This document shows, piece after piece, positions 24,453 to 33,499 of a stretch of DNA of 64,000 nt. Under the pieces are notes generated by a model. The model did not search any database and was not told the origin of the DNA. It worked only from the letters and a program-made list of their open reading frames with translations. The translations under genes and the position numbers were made by a program. The stretch's first letter is position 1, and the number at the start of each line of letters is the position of its first letter. Source of the DNA: Lachnospiraceae bacterium (GTDB lineage: Bacteria > Bacillota > Clostridia > Lachnospirales > Lachnospiraceae); NCBI GenBank assembly GCA_900753305.1, contig CAADYR010000115.1, positions 1 to 64,000 of the forward strand, in the 5' to 3' direction.

Positions 24453-25937
24453 ATGGCTTGTACAACGATTTTAGTTGGTAAGAAGGCGTCCTATGACGGT
24501 TCTACCATGATTGCACGTAATGATGATTCAGCATCAGGACATTTTACAGCGAAGAAGGTGGTTGTCGTGCAGCCACAGGAGCAGTCTGTCAAATACAGAT
24601 CAGAACTTTCGCATGTAGAGATTGAGCTGCCATCAGATCCTATGAAATATACATGTGTACCCAATGCCGTGAAAGGCGAGGGTGTGTGGGCTGCAAGCGG
24701 CGTGAATGCAGCCAATGTTGCTATGACAGCAACAGAAACCATTACTTCTAATCCACGAGTGCTGGGTGCAGACCCATTAGTGGTATATCAGCCCGCAGCA
24801 GATGGCAAAGAAGAAGTCGCAGGAGGAATCGGTGAAGAGGATATCGTATATATCGTACTTCCTTATATCCACAGTGCCAGAGAAGGCGTGAAGAGACTGG
24901 GAAGCCTTCTGGAGCAGTATGGTACGTATGAAATGAATGGTATTGCTTTTCAGGATGCAGATGAGATCTGGTGGCTGGAGACAATAGGTGGTCATCACTG
25001 GATTGCCAGAAGAGTACCGGATGATGTCTATGTGGTTATGCCTAATCAGCTTGGAATCGATGCTTTTGATCTGGAAGATGCACTTACTACACAGAAAGAT
25101 TATATGTGTTCTGCAGATATGAAGGAATTTATCGCGAAGAATCATCTGGATCTGTCTATGGATGGTGTATTGAACCCAAGAGATGCATTTGGCAGTCATG
25201 ATGATTCAGATCATGTATATAATACACCCCGCGCGTGGTTCATGCTGCGGTATCTGAATCCTCATACGAAGAAATGGGATGGACCTGTATCCGAGTATAC
25301 ACCTTATTCTGATGATCTTCCCTGGTGCATGGTACCGGAGAAAAAGATTACGGTTGAGGATGTAAAGTATGTGTTATCTTCCCACTATCAGGGAACACCA
25401 TATGATCCCTATGCAGCATACGGTGATAAGTCACTGAAGGGCGCATATCGTTCCATAGGTATCAACCGAAATGACTTCGTGGCAGTGATCCAGATCAGAC
25501 CGGATCAGCCCAAAGACAGCAGCATCATTGAATGGGTTGCTTTTGCATCCAATGCATTCAATGTATTGGTTCCTTTCTATGCAGATGTGGATGAGATACC
25601 GGAATATCTCGGCAATACAACAGGAGAGGTATCTACGGATAACTTCTACTGGTCCAGCAGACTGATCGCTGCAATGGCAGATGCTTCTTACAGAAAGTCG
25701 ATTTTCCATATCGAGCGTTATCAGGAGCATGTGATGTCCAGGGCACATGAGCTGATCGGACTGTGTGATGCGGCTCTTGCAAAAGAAAATGATGGGGCAA
25801 AGAGACTGGCATTAAAGCAGGAGACAAATCAGGCGTTGGCAGATATGCTTAAGAAAGAAACAGCAGCTACTTTAGATAAAGTATTATATGAACTGAGCAA
25901 TCTGATGAAGAATTCCTATTCCAGATCAGATGCATAA
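24453..25937 (+). CDS. C69-family dipeptidase
   Basis: A 494-residue protein with an AAAGGAGG ribosome site. It begins 'MACTTILVGKKASYDGSTMI', in which Cys3 would become the N-terminal nucleophile, then 'ARNDDS'; this is the peptidase family C69 (PepD/U34) signature of Ntn hydrolases. Other family blocks include 'GVWAASGVNAANVAMTATET' and 'DEIWWLETIGGHHW'. The enzyme cleaves dipeptides in the cytoplasm. It lies just upstream of the opp importer, so imported peptides are likely substrates, although a terminator separates the two units. Confidence 0.9.
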   Translation: MACTTILVGKKASYDGSTMIARNDDSASGHFTAKKVVVVQPQEQSVKYRSELSHVEIELPSDPMKYTCVPNAVKGEGVWAASGVNAANVAMTATETITSNPRVLGADPLVVYQPAADGKEEVAGGIGEEDIVYIVLPYIHSAREGVKRLGSLLEQYGTYEMNGIAFQDADEIWWLETIGGHHWIARRVPDDVYVVMPNQLGIDAFDLEDALTTQKDYMCSADMKEFIAKNHLDLSMDGVLNPRDAFGSHDDSDHVYNTPRAWFMLRYLNPHTKKWDGPVSEYTPYSDDLPWCMVPEKKITVEDVKYVLSSHYQGTPYDPYAAYGDKSLKGAYRSIGINRNDFVAVIQIRPDQPKDSSIIEWVAFASNAFNVLVPFYADVDEIPEYLGNTTGEVSTDNFYWSSRLIAAMADASYRKSIFHIERYQEHVMSRAHELIGLCDAALAKENDGAKRLALKQETNQALADMLKKETAATLDKVLYELSNLMKNSYSRSDA

Positions 25938-25944
25938 AAACCAG

Positions 25945-25972
25945 ACGGTGGGACTTTTGCCCCACCGTTTTA
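25945..25972 (+). terminator. Rho-independent terminator
   Basis: ACGGTGGG, loop, CCCACCGT, then TTTATT, after the dipeptidase gene. Confidence 0.8.
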
Positions 25973-26169
25973 TTGTACAAAAAATGCATTAAACTGCATA
26001 ATAAAAGATAATATAGTGCAATATTCTGTACTTTTTTGTATAAATATACTTGATTTTAGTGCGCTGATGTGATAGCATGTTAATCAACGTAAGGGGCGGT
26101 ATACATGAATACAGCTTCGGGACGCGAATTAGTTACAAATTGTACTAATAACTCTAAGGAGGAAATGTT

Positions 26170-27885
26170 ATGAAAAAAATGAAAGCTACATTAGCGATCG
26201 CAATGGCTTCCGTTCTGACAATCGGTCTTGTTGGATGCGGCAGCAGTGCAGCGCCTGCTACAACAGAACAGACAAGTGCTGCAACAGGAACAGATACGAC
26301 AGCTTCTGCTGATGCAACAACAGCTACAGCAAGCGGTTCTGACCTGAACATTATGTTAGAAACACCTGTTGAGTCACTTGACCCACAACAGGCAACAGAT
26401 GGTACTTCATTTGAAGTTATCGCAGATTATACAGATGGTCTGATGCAGATGGATGCAGACGGACAGGCAGTACCTGCACTGGCAGAATCTTATGACCTTT
26501 CTGATGACGGACTTACCTATACATTCCATATTCGTGATGATGCCAACTGGAGCAACGGAACTCCTGTTACAGCAGCAGATTTCGTATTTGCATGGCAGAG
26601 AGCAGCAGATCCTGAAGTTGCTTCCGAATATTCCTATATGTTAAGTGATATCGGTCAGATCAAGAATGCTGCAGATATTATCGCAGGCAACAAAGATAAG
26701 AGCGAACTTGGTGTTACAGCAGTAGATGACAAGACTTTACAGGTAGAATTAAATGTACCTGTCAGCTATTTCCTGTCACTGATGTATTTCCCTACATTTT
26801 ATCCTGTAAATGAAGAGTTCTTTAACTCCTGTGGAGATACCTTTGCAACAAGCCCTGAAACAGTACTTGCTAATGGTGCATTCGTACTTGATTCCTATGA
26901 ACCGGCTGCAACAGCTTTCCACTTAACCAAGAATGCTGATTACTATAATGCAGACAGCGTACAGCTTGCAGGCTTAAATTATCAGGTAATTCAGGATTCA
27001 CAGCAGGCATTGATGAGCTACCAGACAGGTACTTTGGATACTACGCTGGTAAACGGCGAGCAGGTTGATCAGGTTAAGGATGATCCTGAATTCCAGGCAA
27101 TCGGTGCAGGTTACTTATGGTATGTATCTCCTAATATCAAGGAAGTTCCTGAACTTGCCAACTTAAATATCCGTATGGCACTGACAATGGCTATCAATCG
27201 TGAAGCCATCACAACAGATGTATTAAAGGATGGTTCTACACCTACCTATACAGCAGTTCCTCTGCAGTTTGCAGCAGGTCCTGACGGATCTGACTTCTCT
27301 GGTGATCAGTCAAAGTTCTCTGATGTATGCGCATTTGATGCAGCCAAGGCAGCAGAGTACTGGCAGGCAGGCTTAGATGAACTGGGTGCTACAGAACTTA
27401 CACTTGATATGGTTGTAGATGCTGATGACGCACCTCAGAAGGTTGCTCAGGTATTAAAGGAGCAGTGGGAGACAACTCTTCCGGGACTTACAGTTACTTT
27501 GACGATCGAGCCTAAGAAACAGAGAGTACAGGATATGCAGGATGGTAACTTCCAGTTAGGTCTGACTCGTTGGGGACCTGACTACGCTGATCCTATGACT
27601 TACCTTGGTATGTGGGTAACAGATAATTCTAACAACTATGGTTTCTGGAGCAATGCAGAATATGATGCCATCATTGATGAGTGTACAACCGGTGACCTTT
27701 GTACAGATGCAGAAGGACGTTGGGCTAGACTTTACGATGCTGAGAAGATCGTAATGGACGAAGCAGTTATTTTCCCTCTTTACACACAGTGTAATGCAGA
27801 AATGATGTCTTCTAAGGTTACAGGTGTTGAGTTCCACCCGGTTGCTTTAAACCGTGTATATAAGAATGCGGTAAAGGCAGAATAA
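26170..27885 (+). CDS. oppA: Oligopeptide ABC transporter substrate-binding lipoprotein
   Basis: A 571-residue protein with an AAGGAGG ribosome site. It has a lipoprotein signal ending in the lipobox 'LVGC' (Cys23), a Thr/Ala/Ser-rich linker, and an SBP_bac_5 domain: 'LETPVESLDPQQATDGTSFE', 'WSNGTPVTAADFVFAWQRAA' and 'NIRMALTMAINREAI'. It is anchored outside the membrane and delivers oligopeptides to the OppBC channel. It is the first gene of the opp set. A hairpin between it and oppB could lower downstream expression, a usual way to make more binding protein than permease. Confidence 0.92.
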   Translation: MKKMKATLAIAMASVLTIGLVGCGSSAAPATTEQTSAATGTDTTASADATTATASGSDLNIMLETPVESLDPQQATDGTSFEVIADYTDGLMQMDADGQAVPALAESYDLSDDGLTYTFHIRDDANWSNGTPVTAADFVFAWQRAADPEVASEYSYMLSDIGQIKNAADIIAGNKDKSELGVTAVDDKTLQVELNVPVSYFLSLMYFPTFYPVNEEFFNSCGDTFATSPETVLANGAFVLDSYEPAATAFHLTKNADYYNADSVQLAGLNYQVIQDSQQALMSYQTGTLDTTLVNGEQVDQVKDDPEFQAIGAGYLWYVSPNIKEVPELANLNIRMALTMAINREAITTDVLKDGSTPTYTAVPLQFAAGPDGSDFSGDQSKFSDVCAFDAAKAAEYWQAGLDELGATELTLDMVVDADDAPQKVAQVLKEQWETTLPGLTVTLTIEPKKQRVQDMQDGNFQLGLTRWGPDYADPMTYLGMWVTDNSNNYGFWSNAEYDAIIDECTTGDLCTDAEGRWARLYDAEKIVMDEAVIFPLYTQCNAEMMSSKVTGVEFHPVALNRVYKNAVKAE

Positions 27886-27903
27886 GAGATATTTGTTAAT
27901 TGG

Positions 27904-27942
27904 AACCGCACTGAGGAAGTCTAAGCCTTGGTGCGGTTTTGT
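27904..27942 (+). terminator. Intergenic hairpin or attenuator between oppA and oppB
   Basis: AACCGCACT and GGTGCGGTT arms with a 17-base loop, then TTG. The T-run is weak, so partial termination or 3' protection of oppA mRNA is likely. Confidence 0.6.
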
Positions 27943-28019
27943 GCCTGTTTGGAGTCCTTTATTATGTGATTCCGGATAGACAGTATGAAAAGTTTTAACA
28001 TAGGATGGGGAGGCAGAAG

Positions 28020-28955
28020 GTGAAGAAATATACAATCAAGCGAGTGATTACTTCGCTCTTTACACTTTTGGCGATTTTATTGGTTTTGTTTATACTGATG
28101 CAGCTTATGCCGGGTTCACCGTTTAACGATGAGAAGTTAAATGCAGACCAGAAGGCAGCTCTTTATGCGAAATATGGTCTGGACCAGCCAATTATCGTAC
28201 AGTTTTTTAAATATGTAGGCAATATGTTAAAGGGTGATCTGGGCGTTAGTTATAACATTTCCAAGAATACCCCTATTTCCCAGTTGATCCAGAGCAGATT
28301 ACCAATTTCTATCAGGATTGGTGGATTTGCAGTTACAGTAGGTGCAGTAGTAGGACTGGTTCTTGGATTGATCGCAGCCCTCAAGCATGATACGATATGG
28401 GATACTCTGGCAACAATTATTTCTGTTATCGGTGTATCTGTTCCGTCTTATGTATTTGCGCTGGCACTCAGTTATAATTTTGGATTTAAACTTGGCTGGT
28501 TTCCCATGTTATTCACACAACAGGATATTTTTGGCTCCAGTGTATTGCCAAGTATTTCATTATCCATGTTTACAATGGCATCCATTGCCCGATTTACCAG
28601 AAGTGAGATGTTGGAAGTATTGGGAAGTGAATATATGTTATTAGCAGAGAGCAAAGGTATATCAGGTTCAGCACTGATATTGCGCCATGCATTGAGAAAT
28701 GCTCTGATTCCTATTATCACAGTACTTGCACCGTTGATCGTCGATCTGATGACAGGTTCACTGGTAGTAGAGAAGATATTTGCGATTCCGGGCGTAGGAA
28801 GTCTGCTTGTAACGGCAATTCAGTCTAATGATTATAATGTAGTTATCGCATTGAGTTTTATTTATTCTGCAATGTACATCGGTATCATGTTAGTAGTGGA
28901 TATTCTCTACGGTATTATTGATCCGAGAATCCGACTTGCAGGGAAAGGGGAATGA
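28020..28955 (+). CDS. oppB: Oligopeptide ABC transporter permease OppB
   Basis: The GTG at 28020 is preferred because GGGGAGG lies 6 bases upstream; the ATG at 28005 overlaps that site. The 311 residues hold about six membrane helices. The start 'KKYTIKRVITSLFTLLAILL' and the sequence 'LMPGSPFNDEKL' are typical of DppB/OppB. The cytoplasmic EAA loop, 'EYMLLAESKGISGSALILRH', contacts the ATPases. OppB forms half of the channel with OppC. The stop overlaps the OppC start region. Confidence 0.92.
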   Translation: MKKYTIKRVITSLFTLLAILLVLFILMQLMPGSPFNDEKLNADQKAALYAKYGLDQPIIVQFFKYVGNMLKGDLGVSYNISKNTPISQLIQSRLPISIRIGGFAVTVGAVVGLVLGLIAALKHDTIWDTLATIISVIGVSVPSYVFALALSYNFGFKLGWFPMLFTQQDIFGSSVLPSISLSMFTMASIARFTRSEMLEVLGSEYMLLAESKGISGSALILRHALRNALIPIITVLAPLIVDLMTGSLVVEKIFAIPGVGSLLVTAIQSNDYNVVIALSFIYSAMYIGIMLVVDILYGIIDPRIRLAGKGE

Positions 28956-28957
28956 TG

Positions 28958-30001
28958 ATGAGCGAGATGAACACACCCTATGTACCTGTAGATGCAGATT
29001 TTGTATTAAAAGACAATGCAGGTGCGATTACAATTGATGAAAACTATGCTGCACAGAATTTCTGGAAAGACGTATTTATCCGGTATTTCCGTAAAGTAAG
29101 TGCAGTCATCGGTCTGGTACTGATCATTTTGATCACTTTATTCGCAGTCATCGGACCTGGTATGAATGAGTATACATATTCCGGACAGGAATTGAGCCAG
29201 AAGAACTTTGCTCCCCGTGTGAAAGCACTGGAGAAGTTTGGTATCTTTAACGGTGATGAGGCAATGCGAACCACAACGGGTTCCAAGACTATCAACTATT
29301 ATATAGAGAAAGGTCTGGATGATGTAGAATACTGGTTCGGAAGTGATAACTTTGGACGAGATATCTGGACACGTACCTGGGAAGGTGCCAGAGTATCTTT
29401 GATCATTGCCATTGCAGCAGCAATCATTGATATGGTGATCGGTATGAGCTATGGTCTGATATCCGGATATTTTGGCGGTAAAGTTGATATTATCATGCAG
29501 AGAATTCTGGAAATTGCCAACGGTATCCCAAGACTGGTCATTGTAACACTGCTTTTACTGGTATTACAGCCTGGTATGTTGACTATTATCTTTGCCCTGA
29601 TGCTGACTGAGTGGGTAGGCATGAGCCGTATTGCCCGTGCAGAGATGCTGAAATTAAAGGAGCAGGAATTTGTCCTTGCATCCAGAACCTTAGGAGCAGG
29701 CAGTTTCTTTATTATTTTTAAAGAGGTATTGCCTAACATTATAGGACCTATCATTACACAGGTTATGTTTTCCATTCCTACCGCTATTTTCACAGAAGCA
29801 TTTTTAAGTTTCGTAGGTCTGGGTATTCCTGTGCCTCAGTGTTCTCTTGGTTCCCTGATATCAGAAGGCTTCAACAGCTTTACGACACATCCTTACCAGA
29901 TCATTCCGCCTATCGTGGTAATGGCATTGCTTATGTTGAGCTTTAACCTTGTAGCGGATGGATTGAGAGAAGCACTTGATCCGAAGATGAAAGAAATGTA
30001 A
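28958..30001 (+). CDS. oppC: Oligopeptide ABC transporter permease OppC
   Basis: Three ATGs in a row (28952, 28955, 28958) start the frame; the third is best spaced from AAAGGGG. The 347-residue protein has a cytoplasmic N-terminus ('FWKDVFIRYFRKVSAVIGLV', the OppC_N helix), a periplasm-facing insertion with 'YWFGSDNFGRDIWTRTWEGA' (family signature), and the EAA loop 'EFVLASRTLGAGSFFIIF'. It pairs with OppB in the membrane. Confidence 0.92.
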   Translation: MSEMNTPYVPVDADFVLKDNAGAITIDENYAAQNFWKDVFIRYFRKVSAVIGLVLIILITLFAVIGPGMNEYTYSGQELSQKNFAPRVKALEKFGIFNGDEAMRTTTGSKTINYYIEKGLDDVEYWFGSDNFGRDIWTRTWEGARVSLIIAIAAAIIDMVIGMSYGLISGYFGGKVDIIMQRILEIANGIPRLVIVTLLLLVLQPGMLTIIFALMLTEWVGMSRIARAEMLKLKEQEFVLASRTLGAGSFFIIFKEVLPNIIGPIITQVMFSIPTAIFTEAFLSFVGLGIPVPQCSLGSLISEGFNSFTTHPYQIIPPIVVMALLMLSFNLVADGLREALDPKMKEM

Positions 30002-30019
30002 GACGAAAGGAGTAAAAAG

Positions 30020-31114
30020 ATGTCAGAAGATAAAAACACAATTCTTCAAATCAAAGATTTGGATATCACCTTTCGTACTACTGCAGGACCTGTTCATGCA
30101 ATACGAGGTGTCAATATAGACCTGCAGAAAGGAGAAACAGTTGCCATCGTAGGTGAATCCGGTTCCGGTAAATCTGTTACGATGAAAGCTGCCATGGGTA
30201 TTCTTGCATCTAATGCAACGGTAACCAACGGAAATATCCGGTTCTCCTATCATCATGCAGATGGTACACCCGAGACGGTAGATATCCTTTCAAAAGATAA
30301 GAAATGGATTCGCAGACATATTAATGGAAAGCGGATTGCCATGGTATTTCAGGACCCGATGACAAGCCTCGATCCTACCATGACGATCGGTAAACAGATC
30401 ATGGAAGGTATGATCTGGCATTTCAAGACACCGAAGAAGGAAGCCTGGGAAAAGTCGGTAGAGCTTCTCAGAGAAGTAGGTATTGAAGATGCTGAGAAGA
30501 GAATGAAGAACTATCCTCATCAGTTATCAGGAGGTATGAGACAGAGAGTCGTTATTGCGATCGCACTTTCCTGTAACCCTGATCTTTTGATTTGTGATGA
30601 GCCGACAACAGCGCTGGATGTAACAATCCAGGCAAAAATCATTGAGTTGATCCGCAGAATCCAGAAGGAAAGAGGAATTTCTGTTATCTATATCACACAT
30701 GATCTTGGAGTTGTGGCAAAAGTTGCAGACTATGTAAATGTTATGTATGCAGGTAAAATTGTAGAAAAAGGCACGATCAATGAAATATTCTACGATCCGA
30801 AGCATCCTTATACATGGGGACTTCTCTCTGCCATGCCTGATCTGGACACGGATGATGAGAGACTGTATACAATTCCGGGCTCACCGCCAAACCTGCTGCA
30901 TGAGACGCAGGGTGATGCTTTTGCGGCACGTAATAAGTATGCTCTGGTGGTGGATGACAAAGCAGATCCACCTATGTTCAAGGTTACAGATACCCATTAC
31001 GCAGCAACCTGGCTGTTAGATCCAAGAGCACCTAAGGTAGAGATGCCACAGGAGCTGAAGGCTCGATTAGAACGTATGAAGAAGGAGGCTTCCGATTATG
31101 GCAGTGAATTATAA
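30020..31114 (+). CDS. oppD: Oligopeptide ABC transporter ATP-binding protein OppD
   Basis: A 364-residue protein with an AAAGGAG ribosome site. Walker A is 'GESGSGKSV' (~residue 47), the signature is 'HQLSGGMRQRVVIAIAL', Walker B is 'LLICDEPTTALD' and the H-loop is 'ITHDLG'. The C-terminal oligopeptide-transporter extension contains 'YTIPGSPPNLL', but the usual Cys cluster for iron-sulfur binding is missing. It drives transport together with OppF. It overlaps oppF by 17 bases. Confidence 0.93.
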   Translation: MSEDKNTILQIKDLDITFRTTAGPVHAIRGVNIDLQKGETVAIVGESGSGKSVTMKAAMGILASNATVTNGNIRFSYHHADGTPETVDILSKDKKWIRRHINGKRIAMVFQDPMTSLDPTMTIGKQIMEGMIWHFKTPKKEAWEKSVELLREVGIEDAEKRMKNYPHQLSGGMRQRVVIAIALSCNPDLLICDEPTTALDVTIQAKIIELIRRIQKERGISVIYITHDLGVVAKVADYVNVMYAGKIVEKGTINEIFYDPKHPYTWGLLSAMPDLDTDDERLYTIPGSPPNLLHETQGDAFAARNKYALVVDDKADPPMFKVTDTHYAATWLLDPRAPKVEMPQELKARLERMKKEASDYGSEL

Positions 31115-32033
31115 TGCAAAGCCTCTTCTTACAGTAGAGGGCTTGAAACAGTATTTCAAGGTTAGCAGTTCCTTTACGGTGCATGCTGTAGAGAATGTTT
31201 CTTTTGAAATATATCCCGGTGAGACTTACGGACTGGTAGGAGAGTCAGGTTCCGGTAAATCCACTATTGGCAGGAGTATCATCAGATTATATGAACCGAC
31301 TGCAGGCAAGATTGTATTTAATGATGTGGATATCAGTGGTAAGCTGAACAAATCCACCAGTCAAATGCTTCGTACTCAGATGCAGATGATCTTTCAGGAC
31401 CCTATGGCTTCCCTGAATCCACGTAAAAAGATCGGAGATATCATAGGGGAGGGATTGGATATCCACCATATGTATAAGACTGGAGCAGAACGTGAGGAGA
31501 AGATCAAGGCGATCCTTGCCAAGGTTGGACTTTCACCGGAACATGCGACCCGTTATCCTCATCAGTTCTCAGGTGGTCAGAGACAGCGTGTCGGGATTGC
31601 CAGAGCACTGATCATGAACCCGAAGCTGATCATTGCGGATGAATGTATCTCAGCACTGGACGTATCGATCCAGGCGCAGGTAGTCAACCTGATGAAAGAT
31701 ATTCAGGAAGAAACCGGGACAGCATATCTGTTCATTGCACATGATCTGTCCATGGTAAAATATATTTCCGACAGGATCGGTGTATTGCATCTGGGACATC
31801 TTCTGGAAACAGGTACGACCGATGAAATCTTCAATCATCCGATCCATCCATATACCAGGAGCCTGTTATCTGCGATTCCTGCGCCTAACCCGGTTGTGGA
31901 GAAGAACAGAACAGCACTTACCTATGACTATAAGACATCAGGTATCGATTATAAGCAGGGTACACAACATCTCGTAGATGGTACACACTATGTAAAATGT
32001 ACTGACGAAGAGTTTGCCAAGTGGACACTATGA
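31098..32033 (+). CDS. oppF: Oligopeptide ABC transporter ATP-binding protein OppF
   Basis: A 311-residue protein with a GAAGGAGG ribosome site inside the end of oppD. Walker A is 'GESGSGKST', the signature is 'HQFSGGQRQRVGIARAL', Walker B is 'LIIADECISALD' (Cys in place of the common Pro) and the H-loop is 'IAHDLS'. The C-terminal 'HPYTRSLLSAIPAPNP' is the family's oligopeptide extension. It is the last gene of oppABCDF; a terminator lies 59 bases after the stop. Confidence 0.93.
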   Translation: MAVNYNAKPLLTVEGLKQYFKVSSSFTVHAVENVSFEIYPGETYGLVGESGSGKSTIGRSIIRLYEPTAGKIVFNDVDISGKLNKSTSQMLRTQMQMIFQDPMASLNPRKKIGDIIGEGLDIHHMYKTGAEREEKIKAILAKVGLSPEHATRYPHQFSGGQRQRVGIARALIMNPKLIIADECISALDVSIQAQVVNLMKDIQEETGTAYLFIAHDLSMVKYISDRIGVLHLGHLLETGTTDEIFNHPIHPYTRSLLSAIPAPNPVVEKNRTALTYDYKTSGIDYKQGTQHLVDGTHYVKCTDEEFAKWTL

Positions 32034-32091
32034 TGCCTGCGGATTGTTCCGCACTATGTGCTCTCACAATCCTACCCAATATTCGCATATC

Positions 32092-32113
32092 GTGGGACTA
32101 ACATCCCACTTTT
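32092..32113 (+). terminator. Rho-independent terminator after opp operon
   Basis: GTGGGA, 6-base loop, TCCCAC, then TTTT. Confidence 0.65.
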
Positions 32114-32192
32114 ATGCTCATATCGGGGCGGGTCCCAAGGTCTTTCACCCATCTATGAGCAAGCTCATGTGGATTTAGACCTTTTGCCCCTG

Positions 32193-32352
32193 GTATAGCG
32201 TTTTCTAAATAACTGAACCATTTACGCAGAATATTTTTCAGAAAGTGCATGTCAAAAAACGTAGGCGTAGCGGGCTGCGCTGAGGATTTTTGACATGTGC
32301 TATCGGGAAAATAGGCAAGTAATATGGTTTAGTTAATTTAAAAACGCTATAC
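32193..32352. mobile_element. MITE-like nested palindrome, 160 bp
   Basis: Outer arms GTATAGCG (32193-32200) and CGCTATAC (32345-32352) extend about 29 bases inward with few mismatches (32193-32221 against 32323-32352). A second perfect 11-bp pair, CATGTCAAAAA (32248-32258) and TTTTTGACATG (32287-32297), lies inside around a GC-rich core. There is no ORF. It is either a miniature inverted-repeat element or a structured RNA. It fills the 426-base gap between oppF and the bile salt hydrolase, together with two hairpins. Confidence 0.6.
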
Positions 32353-32377
32353 TAGCATCATATATATTAAATATTTA

Positions 32378-32406
32378 CCCATCACGCGACTGTGATGGGC
32401 TTTTTT
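32378..32406 (+). terminator. Rho-independent terminator-like hairpin
   Basis: CCCATCAC, 7-base loop, GTGATGGG, then TTTTTT. It lies 50-80 bases before the bile salt hydrolase start, so it either ends upstream readthrough or acts as a leader element. Confidence 0.75.
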
Positions 32407-32459
32407 ATGTTATACTATAAATACATTTCAAAAATATATGGAAAGGTACGGTGGACAGC

Positions 32460-33434
32460 ATGTGTACAGCGGCAACTTATAGAACGAAGGATTTTTATTT
32501 TGGCAGGACATTGGATTATGAATGTAATTATGGAGAAGAAGTAACATTTACACCCAGAAATTTTCCTTTTTATTTCAGACATATGGGCGAGGTAAAGTCA
32601 CATTATGCACTGATCGGTATGGCACATGTAGCAGAGAGTTATCCACTTTATTATGATGCCATCAATGAGAAGGGACTTGGAATGGCAGGACTTAACTTCG
32701 TAGGTAATGCCCAATATCAGGAGATAGAACAGGGAAGAGAGAATGTGGCGCAGTTTGAATTTATCCCCTGGATCTTGTCACAGTGTGCCTCTGTAACAGA
32801 AGCAAAAGAAGCTCTTGGCAGGATGAATCTGGTAGGAACCACATTCAATGAGTATTTCCCGGCAGCACAGCTTCACTGGCTGATCGCAGATAAAAAAGAG
32901 GCTATTACTGTAGAATGTATGGCAGACGGACTGTATGTCTATGATAACCCGGTAGGTGTCATGACTAACAATCCGCCCTTTCCTACGCAGATGTTCTTAT
33001 TGAATAATTATATGGGCTTATCTCCCAGACAGCCTCAGAATCAGTTCTCGGACAAGCTGCCGCTTAATACCTACAGCAGAGGTATGGGAGCCTTGGGACT
33101 GCCCGGAGATCTTTCTTCCGCATCCCGCTTTGCTAAAGTGGCATTCACTAAAATGCATGCCATCTCAGGTGAATCTGAGAATGAAAGCGTGAGTCAGTTC
33201 TTCCATATCTTAGGATCTGTAGATCAGCAGAGAGGCTGTTGTGAAGTAGCAGAGGGTAAATATGAGATCACACTGTATACCTCATGCTGCAATGCGGATA
33301 AGGGAATCTATTATTATACAACTTATGAAAATCATCAGATCACAGCAGTAGACATGCACAGGGAGAATCTGGATGGCAGTGAACTTGCACACTATCCGTT
33401 AATTCAGGGCGAGCAGATTAAATTCCAAAATTAA
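32460..33434 (+). CDS. Choloylglycine hydrolase / bile salt hydrolase
   Basis: The start is ATG 32460, because the family needs Cys as residue 2 ('MCTAATY'); GGTGG gives the ribosome site. An upstream in-frame GTG (32451) would mask the nucleophile. The 324-residue protein carries the full Ntn-hydrolase set: Cys2, Arg16 and Asp19 ('FGRTLDYE'), Asn79 ('GLNF'), Asn170/171 ('MTNNPPF') and Arg223 ('SASRFAK'). These enzymes cut the amide bond of conjugated bile acids, or of penicillin V in close relatives. The motif set and gut-type genome favour bile salts. No secretion signal; likely cytoplasmic. Confidence 0.9.
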   Translation: MCTAATYRTKDFYFGRTLDYECNYGEEVTFTPRNFPFYFRHMGEVKSHYALIGMAHVAESYPLYYDAINEKGLGMAGLNFVGNAQYQEIEQGRENVAQFEFIPWILSQCASVTEAKEALGRMNLVGTTFNEYFPAAQLHWLIADKKEAITVECMADGLYVYDNPVGVMTNNPPFPTQMFLLNNYMGLSPRQPQNQFSDKLPLNTYSRGMGALGLPGDLSSASRFAKVAFTKMHAISGESENESVSQFFHILGSVDQQRGCCEVAEGKYEITLYTSCCNADKGIYYYTTYENHQITAVDMHRENLDGSELAHYPLIQGEQIKFQN

Positions 33435-33499
33435 GTGCCGTCTGGCTGCAATGATTGTCAGTACATTTATAAAACATCCACTATGCGGGTGTACAGCGA

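Noticed and set aside
26154..26351. Minus-strand Val/Ala-rich frame at the start of oppA
   Set aside because: Shadow of the Ala/Thr-rich linker of the binding protein.
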